A stretch of 64,000 nt of DNA from Thysanoteuthis rhombus (lineage: Eukaryota > Mollusca > Cephalopoda > Oegopsida > Thysanoteuthidae). Position numbers and translations under genes: made by a program. The stretch covers positions 9,533,814-9,597,813 of the forward strand of contig OY735209.1 of NCBI GenBank assembly GCA_963457665.1. The letters run 5' to 3'. Below the pieces are notes generated by a model. That model ran no database searches. It saw only the letters and a list, made by a program, of their open reading frames with translations, and had not been told where the DNA came from. Shown here piece after piece: positions 36,201 to 48,200 of this stretch (positions within the stretch are counted from its first letter, which is position 1; the number at the start of each line of letters is the position of its first letter).

Positions 36201-39200
36201 TCTACATCTTGTAGTAAAATATTGTCTGTCTACTTTGTTATTCACAAGTCCATTACTAGAGTGATTGTGAAGATAAAATTCTACAAAAAACATCACTTGA
36301 TAAAAAAATTCATAAACCATTATAATTAATTTTTTGACAATTATATTTTTTTATCTTAATTGATTTTTTTCTTTCCATCATAAATTAACTCAGGCCGTTG
36401 ATTTATAGCAGTAAGGTTGAAAATACGGTATAAGCTCTTGGTGACACTCGGAAGTAGCGTCCTTTTTGCCATAGGGGACCCTAGACAAATGCAGTTGCCT
36501 CTCTGTCATCTGAGCTGCGAGAACTTGATGGCTTGGCAGAAGATCTCATCTAACTTTAAACCTACTCTCCATGTTGATCTCTCTTGTGCCAGGTTTGTTT
36601 TGGTTTTTGTACCAGTAGATTGATGGCCTGAGTTAGGCTATGATTAAAAACAACTAAAATTTAAGATGAGAAAATGATTGTCCGAAATTAATAATAACAG
36701 TTTATAACACTTCATCTAATCAAAATATCAAAAAAAGATAAAAATCCATGATAATGAATGAAACGAGTCTACAAAAACACAATACTTCTTCTGTATTGGC
36801 ATACTTATAGTGCTGAAAGATTTAACTAGTGCAAAAAGACATTTGCAGACAGACTGAATCACTAAAAACAACACCAAAGCTGAGTTGATCTACAAAAAGT
36901 GCAAGAGACAGAGTCTCTAGGAATCTTCTAGACAAGTATTTGCATCTCTGTATAGAGAGGAGTTTGATACACATAAAAGAAAATGTAGGTGCATTGGTGC
37001 ATTTGCAGAGAAGAAGATCCTAAACGAAGATGTAGTGACAGATGTGTTTTTGTATAGAAGGAAGTAAATAAAAATATACATATCTGGATACATACTAAAA
37101 CAGCCTGAAAAAAGGAAAAAGGCCAATCATTAGAGTTACCTGAGAAACACAGAAAATTTTACAGATTTATGGACAGTCAGGAAAGGTGTTGATACCTCTA
37201 TTACAAGTAGAGCGAGCAGATGGTAACCAGATCCTTGAAGTTGTCCGTCAAAAACCAATGTACTAATAAAAATCTGGCTTTGTTTTCATATGGACACTAT
37301 CATTCAGAAATGTGGCACCCTAGGCACGTCCCCTACTTACCCTAGCTGCACCACCGATAACTTTGATATTATTTAACAGCAAGAAATGAATTAAAATGAT
37401 AGGTAAGAATAAGTCTAGGTGAGGAATCTGGAGCACATTCGATTTCTAGGAAAAAGATGACCTGGACGTGCAGCATTGATATAATGCTGAATAGCACGGG
37501 ACATGAAGTCCAAATTTCAGCTGAAACTGCTGATGTTCATATCATACTAATACTCTTGGGAAAAGCATGAATCTACTTCTCACTGCACTCTGTCTTATTG
37601 CCAGATATATTGACCAAATGTATAGTCACCGGCATTGTCACAATGCTTGGCAGAGAAAATAGTGGGTTAATGAGGACTCAGACTATGGTTTTATCTCACC
37701 AGTCAGTAACAGCATCCGGCCTCACAATGACAAACAAATTTCAAGATAGAAGCTATGTAGAGAGAGAAAATTGAAATTTAGCTTATAATTTACAGCAAAA
37801 AGAGATTCCTCAAGTTAAAGATGTATTTATCAAGATTGGCTGATAATGATACGAAGAATTGGACTTTATTAAAAGGTATGAACACACTGTGAAGAATTGT
37901 CTCTGGAACTCTTAGCTCAATCCACCCCTACTAAAAAATATTCTGGTAAGGGTTGCCAGATATCTTTTGCTGCACAAGACCAAATTTATTATTAAGTCAC
38001 TCGAGTACAGAGTAATCAAAAAACTTGAAATCCATTATCGGACCAAATTAAGAAGTTTTAGTACCAAAATAGTCAAATAGTTTGAAATCCATCACCAAAC
38101 CAAATTTGTATGGTCTTGGGACTAAACGAAGTAGTTTTAGTACCAAAATAATCAAATAACTTGAAATCCATCACCAAACTTAACTGGCAGGAAATTAGAA
38201 AAAAATACATTTTTTTTTTTTTATCCATTGTTAATGTATATTTTATGCTATATCATATCATTCATATGTAAAGGATCATTATCTTCTGTGAATTTTCCAT
38301 CAGTACCAAATTTTCTAATTTTGGAACTACACAGCTTTGTTTAGTATCAAATTTGCCCAAATGTGAGAGAATGTAGATGTCTGCTCCTTCAAAAAGTCTA
38401 AGGAAAGAAAGAAATATGCTGAGACAACTTACGTGATTTCCGAGGCCCAGCTCGTGACCGTTTTCTGTCTTTTGGGGGTCTTTTTAAGGGTGCAGCTGCT
38501 GTCCGTACGCAGGCTTCAAGAATTTCATCATCAGCAGTATCATACATTTCGGAATCTGTGGTTATACCACCCCGTCCTGGTGAGAGAGAAGGGAGAAGAA
38601 AAAAAAATGAAAACTCAGGAATTTTGTATTGAATAATGAGAAAATTCAAATTGAAAAAAAAAAACAAACTCTAACTAGATATTAAACAGATGGTGTAGAG
38701 AATTGGAAAGAAAGAAATGGTTATATGTTCAGTCTTGTTTTTGGATAAATGAGAATTTATGTTTTGAAAAGAAAAAAAAAATGGGTACACATTGAAGAGG
38801 GAGGTCCAACAACTGAGAAATAAGTTATTCCTCTTGAATGAATTTAAAAAAAATTTTTCAAGGACGTGCCCTTATGAAAGATTCCTTGCAAAATTTTAAT
38901 TCTGAAATCTTTCTCTTGATTTTCTGAATTTTTTCTTACAATCATGTGTTGCTAGTTCGATTTACAAGATACAGTGCATTAGAATAAATCATAAAATAAC
39001 TTTGAATAAAATTGTGTCAAATACTTGTTATTTAATTGTTTTGTTTTAAAATAATTTTGGGGTGATCAGTCATAATATTGTTGAACAACCGTGTCAGTTA
39101 TGATATTTGTTTTAAAGTTATGTCTACTCCATGAATTCACTTGATTTTGTCTTTGAAATAACTTTAAATGGAAGGAAATTCATTTGCTATGAGCTATATG

Positions 39201-42200
39201 GAGTTTTTTGGTATTTTTTTTTTACTTGAAACATACTTTTATCTTTATCTTTTTTTTGTTTTCTAACCTTGCCTTGCACGATCGAACATCGCTGTTTTTG
39301 GTCAGTCTCCATTTCAATAAATTGACTACAAAATATTCATTACAGAGATTTAATTACTGTTATTAATTAAAGGTTTGTTTTTAAGATTCTCAATCATCAT
39401 CGTTTGTCTTGGAAGAACTTACCAACTTTCTTTCTCAGCAACTGACCAGGCAAACCTCGTTCATCAGCACTTGTGTAACCATTTGCCAATAATTTTTTCA
39501 GAGCATCAGCATCGTTGCCATTCTCTTTGGATTTGGGGGCAAATTTCTCCGTCTGCAAATACAAAAAATGTTATATCAATCCAACATGGCAGACAAACAA
39601 CAATTACTGACAAATATGAAGAAGAAACTATTTGAATCAAAGGGGGAAAGACCCAGCTTCATCAGTCCACTCCTAGAGACAAGATAACTCATCATTTGTT
39701 CAGTGCTGTGGACAAGATAATTCTTTTCAGCAAATCTTCAATCCAGTGCCATGGACAAAATAACTTATCTTAGCAAGTTGACAATCCGGTGCTATGGATG
39801 AGATAACATGTCTTATGATAGTGTGTTATTCTTTTGCAAAATGGCAGCATCTCCCAGTGCAAAAATTGGGAATTCATAAGATATTCTGTCGTGAACATTA
39901 ATTGATTTGTAAGAAAAACAAACAGTTCTGAATAGACTTTCTATTTTAATCAATATTCTAGGAGAAAAACCCGACAGGATTAAAATATATACTCGGCAGT
40001 GAACAGTTAAAGTGGACTTCTATCGTTTTTTACATTTGTCTTTATGATTGTGATCTTCACAAATTCTGAAGTGGAAAATGTAGTCATATATTGTTTTTGT
40101 ATGAGCTCGTACTCAGCAAAAATTCTATTCAAGCTCTCAAGAATATCAATTTTGCATTTGGAATAGAAACTAGCTCAGAAAGAACAGAGCAGCATCAGTT
40201 CTATCAAGTTTGTTCCAGATAGGTGAACCTGGATACTGACCTTTGAGGATACCTTTAATCAATTCAAGGGATATTGTGGACATTGATACAAGGTCAACAG
40301 TTCAAGCCCTTGCTAAAAATTTGCAGATTCCCAAAACAGCTGTAGGATGTCAACAAGCATATTTTGAATTTCAAAATCGGCCATTTCTGGTGGGACAATC
40401 TAATATCAGACTGAAGAAAGCACAGAGCAAAACTGGGAAGAGTTTTTGAGAGGAGAAGCAAGAAAAAAAAACTCACCCCCAAAATCATCTTGCCACGTGT
40501 CTTCTTACGCTCCCTCTGGTTCTGTTTCTTCTGGAGTTGTTGCGTGACTTTGTCTCGGGTCGTTCGATACTCTAAAGCAAATTCACTGATCACCTTACAG
40601 AACTGAGAAATTTTCTGGTCTTTGGCGATATTCACAGGAAGACCCATATAGAGCAGCAGCTTCTGATATCTGTAAATACGTAATCAATAGAGAGAGGTGT
40701 TAGTCATTTACTCTTTATATTCTGGAAAAATAAATGAATGAAAAAAAAAGAACTTGAAAAAATTGAAAATCAATTAATTCCGTAAGTACACGATTCATAT
40801 GAAAATATACAGACAGACCATGATATAATGGTATATAACTCCCCCAGGCCGAGGAGATGTGGAAGGATGAATCAGTGAACCAATAGTATGAACAATTCTG
40901 TTCCTTTTGGGGGTTAGGTGCAAATGTATCAATACATTGTATGTGTAACACTGAATTAGTAAAATTGCCTGATTGAGGATTTATACTTATTTTTTGGAGA
41001 AAAACTTTGATTACATAAACTTTTGGTTGTAAAAAAATATTTTTGCTTATATCCTTGTTTTGATTGAATAAACTTTTGATTGAATTAGAACGATTTTATT
41101 TATTTTTGGTGAAAAAAATTAGAACAACATATTTCTGTATTTTTTGTAAAAAAGTTCAATTTTACAAACTTTACATTGTAAAAAAAAATAAAATGAATAA
41201 ATGAATAAATAGTTGTTTTATATCTCAGTTTTGACTAAACTAGTTTCAGTTTAATCAAAAGTTTTGTAAATGATTTTCAGTTCATTTTATTTTGTGAAGA
41301 AAAAAAATAAAAATTTTTCCAATCAGATAATTTCACCGTCTCGATATAACGCATATATTTAATACAAGCCCCGAGGGCAAGAATAGCATAGCAAACGATG
41401 GAAATGGACGTCTACCTGGTAAGGACTCTCCGGTGAATGATTTTCAGGATCATGATCCTCTCAGCAGCGTCTTTCAAGAATTCGTACATTCTGAAAAGAG
41501 AAAATTAGGCAGATTAAGAACTGAAGCAGACGCAAGAAACAACTTGGGTGGATATGTACGAACATATCTATCCATATCAACATACACACGTATACACCCT
41601 ACCACCATTCATCCACACACACACACACACACACACCCATATCTACGCAGATGCACATCTACATCCACATCTACACACAGCCAAATCCATATATATTTAC
41701 TGGTGTCTATGATATTTCTCTCTGCATAAATACTCGATGGCTAAATGAAAAAAGATGGTTGTACATACTGAACAACCATGGCCATCAAAGATGGCAAAGG
41801 TTTCTATTCTTTTTTATATGTGTTGTGTGTACCAGGGCTCCTGGCCATACTGTTTTGTCTACAGACTTGAACCTTGGCATCAGTACTCCACTAGAACCTC
41901 TTTGAAAAATTTTTTTTTTTCAAAATCTTAAATTAAAAAAATTTTTTTTTACCATTTTTGGGTCTTATCCTGACTAGTTTATTCATAACATCTACATTCT
42001 AGAGAAAAAACCAATGAAACATCCAGGAAGATCTAGCTTCTCCAGAATTTAAATGTTTCTGGATGGGGTTTTTTTTTTCTATGTAGGATGGTTTCTAGGG
42101 AAAAATGTCAGTGATTTCATAAATTGAATTTATTCTTCAATGGAATTATTTTCCACGGGACTTCAAATTTTGACTTTTATATGAATTTAGGATGTGAATA

Positions 42201-45200
42201 AAAAGAAACAGTTTAGGAACTAAATTTTGGCCTGGACCAAATTATTTACGGTAAACAGTGAAACAACACCGATGATTGGAAAATAAAGAAATGAGCTCTT
42301 TTTCCATGTAAGTACCTACGTAGCCAAGGTTTAAATGATCGAGTCACCAGGACCCTCAAAGTAAGCAGAGGTCTAAATATCACCCTTAACTCATTTCTCT
42401 CTTTTTTGATCGCTGACCGTTTTCGTTTCTGTGTTCTGTTAGTCTCAGAACTACTTGTATTTATGTATTTCTACACATATCATTATTCCTATGTTAACTG
42501 TATCAGTAATGGATATTAGAATCTGGCAATTTTAATAAAAAGAGACAGTTTAGGAACAAAATTTTTGCCTGGACCGAATTATTTACAGTAGTGAGTGAAA
42601 CAACAATGATGATCGGAAAAATAAATAAATGAGTCCTGGCTGGGATTTGAACCCACACACATTACCATGGGAGCATCTATGTAGCCTAGGTATACACTGT
42701 AAACAGTATTGTCTTTCAAGTAAAATTGCATATGGTCTGCATTTCTATTTTTGTTTATTGACTTGCTATAAAACGAATCTCCATTGAATTATGGGAAGCC
42801 AACTTACTTGGTCTTAAGTACAGAGTTGCCATCGTGCTTAACAACTGCTTTTAGATGTTCCCAAGAACTTTTACAGTCCCATTCCATTCTCTCTAATTTG
42901 TCAGCCAGTTCTTCCCAGTCAATCTGGAAAACAAGGGAGAAAAAAACACAAAATATTTTACTCATAATAATATAATTTGACATTGGAAAATCAGATAAAG
43001 CAAATAATTCCTTTCTTCATGTCAGAAATTTAGAAAGAAATCACCATTAATCTATTTGGACTAGTGTCTTCAAAATGGTTGTTATAGTCCCAGCATTTTA
43101 AAATGAATTGTGTAGGGCGGAAACATAAATGTGTGTGTGGCGAATCCTTTGTTTCATTTTTTTTTCCTGGTACCCATTGAAAGGCATTGAAACATGCCCA
43201 CAAAATGAAAAAAAATGTCAGATGTAACAACACACACACATAAAATAATATTTACAAGGACATGTCTTCATAAGTAATATTTTTTTATATGAATAGCTCT
43301 ATTTACCATACATATATATATCATACACATATGAAATTAAGAAATACTTCTTTATTTAAAAAGAATTTTGATAAACAAAGTAGAGCAGTTGAATTTTTAA
43401 ATTTAATAATTTTAATTCAATTGAAATAAAAAGTGATTGATACATTAATCATATAGAGCAATGTACTAATAATATTTTAATTTTCTAGTAATTTTTTCTT
43501 GTTTTTGAAACAAGTGAACAAATTTTTGGTTCCAATGAGATTTTGGATAATACTTATACTCAGTGGAACCAAAGATTCATTCACTTTTTTGAAAACCTGA
43601 AATAGTTGATAAAAAAAAAAAAAAAAATGAAGAAAAAGGAAGAAAAAAAAAAGATACTCCTTGTCCGTCATATTTGATGAAATTATATGCATACATGTAA
43701 GTATGTACATAGGCATAGTGACAATTTTTTTTAAATCGTACCTTTGCACACCGGTTAATGGCCCCGATTTCTGAATAGAGGTCAGTGGCATCTGCGAATT
43801 GTTCAATGATGATGGTACATAAATGATGCAGCAGTGAATGTTTGTGGACCGTGTCCTTCACTTCTGGGACTTTGGACAAATAATCAATGGAAAAACCTTG
43901 GACCTGAAACCAAACAGACAAGACATTAGAAACCGTACAATCTATTTAGCATTTCACATTTTTATATTAAGAGATTCAAGATTTGGCTATTCAGAAGCAG
44001 AAGTCTATTGACATAATTCAAAGATTCATATATAAAGAATAAAGATCACTCCAAAGAGAGGCTCTGAAGTAATCGATGTTTAAATTTCTCAGATGAAGCA
44101 TTGTCTAGACCTTCCAAGTCTCATGCAGAATGTGTGAGACACACATTTTCATGCTTTCAAGCATTTCACAAGAAGTTTCAAATTTATTCAACCTCATCCC
44201 AGATAAATTTTGAAATATCTTTTGAATAAACTTCTTGACAACAGTTAATTCTAATAGCTGAACCACAAGTGGAGCCAATCTTGGATACATAGTTTTCAAA
44301 TGGGGGGGGAGGTCACACAATTCTCACTCATCGAAACTTGTCAATTACTATTAGTTTTTCAACAAATATTTATTTCATCTTAATTTTAGTTGCTTTTTAT
44401 TGCAACTCTCAGACTGCCATTCTAAGACCGTCAGTAAGCAATGTGGATTGGAAATAGAGAATAAGCCTCCAGCAAGACTTGAGCTTGCATCCTTTTTCTT
44501 AGGGAAGCCTTTAAAATAATCTTGAACTGGGAAGGACAACATTTTTCTAGTGCAACAACCTAACCAATATTTTTTTATAATTTCTTATAAGACAGTCATA
44601 TGACCTGCATTTTTAAACTAGCCAATCTCTTTAAAATATTTCTAAATGCAAAATAACATTCAAGAAGCCTGGATGCTTCAGGGTTAAATTCCACTCAGAC
44701 TGAAGCTTCTAAATTTTAGAAATATTGAAAAAAAGATCTTTAAATTTGGCCATGGAGGGGGACTTGATAAAATAGTATCTGGATAGTTTTCTAGATAAAT
44801 GGCATGAAAATCTAGATAATTCTAGATATAATTTGAAGTAATTCAGAAATAGACGGAATCTGTTTCTTGTTTTCTCCTTCTCTTGTTAAGAGAGGAAACT
44901 TAAGTCAAAACTCAGTAGGACAATAAAGAAATCCAATTCTTCCTTACCTGTGTTCCATTCAAAAAGCTTCCAATTGCTAGCACAGCAGACAAGATATACT
45001 TGAAAGTTTTATTGACCAGTAATTCTTCAATTCCTTTCTTCAGATCCATCAGAGGTTCTGCAATTTCCTGCAAAAGAGACAAAATAACCACACAATCAGG
45101 AATAGGTGAATACTTGTAACGGTTACTTCATCAAATACTCAAAGCTTTTAAAAAAAATGTTCATTTTGGTCAGGAATCTACATATATACATGTATAAGAT

Positions 45201-48200
45201 AGCCCTATTACCCCAGTAATGCTTGCTTCAATTCTTGACCACTAACAATCCCCTCCACTGCTATTTCCAATGTATTTCTTTCATAAAAATCATGAATTAG
45301 GTATTTTTGAGGTAAGAAGGTTCTCACCAACTTACCAGATCAAAATTCTCTGACATCTTCCAAATTTCCTTAACAATGGATGCCAATATAATTGATGGCC
45401 TCCTACCTCCCTATCAGTTTCCCAAACCCACCTTTTCATTCAAATATTTAAAAAACAAAAACAACACATTGAAAATACGTCATTAACTTGTAATTCTGCA
45501 ATATACACCTGATTAAAAAAAAGAAAAAAAGAAAAAATAACCAACCATACGCTTTTTTTAAAATCCAAAAAATATGCCTCTCTCCCACAATTGTGCCGAT
45601 ATACTAAATTCCCTGACTTTTTTTTGAAACCTCAATTTGTAGAATTCACCGGCAATTTTTTTCTTTACATTTCCCTGATAGGTGAGAATCCTGGGTAAAA
45701 ATCACGAATAAGGCATTCTATGGTATAAGTCATTAAAAATGAATTTCTATTGTAAAATAATTAGTAATGCATTTACATAATACATATATTACTCCCAGTC
45801 TGTAAGTAACTTCTTCATTTTATTTCTAATAGTAGATTTTTCTATCGATGAAGAATAGTGAATAAGATCATCCTTTAATCATCTCTGACTGGCTGAAAAG
45901 AGGCAAAAGACATCCTTCGTCTGCTTTGATGCTTTTCCTAAAGGAAAGGATATAATACATGAAAAATACTGGAATCACTGAATAGACGACATTTCCCAAA
46001 GATTAGAAGACCAAATCAAACAGAACGTTCCATCCTACATTCAAAAATTAATGAATGGAAAAAAAAAGAAACAGATGCCTTACACGGAGTAAACGTAAAA
46101 TGGATTTGGTAATAGACAAACATTTATTGAATACCCCAGAGTGTGTAAAGGCATATTAAGAGGGACAGTTTGTCAGTATTGTAAGACCTCCCTTTCACCC
46201 GAGGGTTTGAGAGTCAATTTACATCGAAACCAAAAAAACTACTGGACAAACAAAAAGAATTTATGCTTGAACTTATTTAATCTAACTGTATTTTAAGTGC
46301 GTTTAGATTTCCAACCATCACGCCCGCAATTCTTTGCACGTATTCTCAATGTGTTAGTTTGCCGGTTTCAAACGATATTTTTCGAATTCATTTAAATCAT
46401 TTCCACACAGTATATTCAAACATTTTCCGATGTGTCAGCCTATGATGAGTTTCAGCCGGAAGAAGCTTTTTATGGATTCATTTTAAAAAACAAATTTAAA
46501 ACTTTTTTCTATGTTTTATAATGCATCTGCGAATTATGGCAATATCAAAAAAGATTTGTCCTTACCTGTTCTAACGATTCATAGTCTAATTTGAACAACC
46601 ATAAACGAAGCCGTGCCTGCAGCTCACTAATTGACGACAAAATAAGGAGGAACTGCTCAGCAGTCCCCAGGGGCGTGTCAGGATACATCATCTGTGCATC
46701 TAAAATTTGGGTCTTCTCTTCCTCTGCTGGAATCATTGTATACAAGATTTTCTGAAAGCGAAACAAATCCCACATCTGGTTAGTCACTCAATAGAAATTG
46801 TCATGCGACGGAATTTTTTTGGTCGCATACTGTTAGGTTGGGGGTTATCAATCAAAAAAGGGGTGATCAATGAATAAATCACTCCTCATCTTTTGTTGGT
46901 TGGTGATCACTAAAAAGGTCCTTATCTTAAAAAAAACAAGCATGAATATTGCTGGACAAATTTAACATTCACTTCTTTGTAAATTGAAACCCCTCACTTA
47001 AAACCTAAAAAAGGGGAGATTTTGAAACAAAAACGTTTTCTAGATATAATAAGAAGTAAGTGTTCTCAACTGTCTAACTCCCTGTATGTACAATACATAC
47101 TCCTATAGCCAGTCAGCCATACTAGCTTAAAAACTGAAGAAACTCAAGCTGACAGTACTGGCAGATACTTTTTAATTAGGAACACTGAATTTTAGAAAAT
47201 ATTCATTGAGTATTTTTTTACAAAATCTCATATCTATAAACTGTTTTTTGTGGTATCAAAAACACCATTTTTCACTGAAATACTAAAATATTTACCTTTC
47301 ATCCAAAATGTCAAAGGTTACTTTTTTTCATAGGCCTAACTTTTATCATTATTATCATTTTTATCATTATTTTGCAAGTCTTAGTGTTGAGCATCCTTGA
47401 TACAAGAAAGCATCATGAGACCAATATCATGCTGTATTGAGGGTGATCAATTAAAAAATTGGAAGAAGAGTTGATCAATGGATATGTTACTTCTCTGACC
47501 TTTTGTTGGGTAGTGATCACTAAAATAGTCTGAATTTTCAACAAGTGTGAATGCTACCAGACAAAAATTGAGGGACCAATTCAACATAGACTTACATTGA
47601 AAATTGAACCCCTCACTAAAGACCTATATAAGGGGTGGATTTCCAAAAAAGTAACAAAGAAACCTTTTTTTCTAAAAACATAATGCCTACATGTTTAAAT
47701 TCTCAGCCATCTAGTTTCATTGGAGTGGCTGGTTACGTGACGTATACATAGTCAGCCAGACCAACTTGAAAACAGAAGAAAACTGTGTTGATGTTGATAG
47801 TTTCTAATGTAGTAGTACAGGAGGTCCCCTACTCATGAACGGTCAAAAAGGAGTTTTTTTAATCTAGTTACAGACAGCAGTTCGTAATAACGAATGGCAC
47901 ACTATTTTGTAATAGACCTCAAAATGGTAAAACTTAGAAATCTGCGTGCATTTTTGGCTAAAATTTCTGATGTAAATTCCCCATTGTACAGCGGTTTACC
48001 TGGTGTGAATGAGTTTTCTAACACAACTCTGAGCTTATATCGCTTAGACAAATAATTTTTACTCGAGAATATATAAGTAGAGGTAAAATATATACTGTAT
48101 ACATTGACAAACATTTGACAAACTGCTGCTAGATATGTGCTGTTCCGAGTTGCATGCAGATCTGACTTACGAACATGTCAGGCAAAAGAACTTGTTTGTT

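Larger units (their letters stand above)
30220..38432 (-). other. Last FHOD intron, 8.2 kb
   Basis: Between exons 9 and 10 I see no further exon that fits the phase. It contains a purine/GT-rich tract (31247-31362), a LINE fragment (32880-33372), one AAGGGAGATAACTC element (about 32091), poly-A and GACA-type microsatellites near 34.1 and 34.9 kb, a full R2 element (36346-36674) and a 78-bp-period repeat (38005-38182). The rest is AT-rich unique sequence. Confidence 0.7.
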
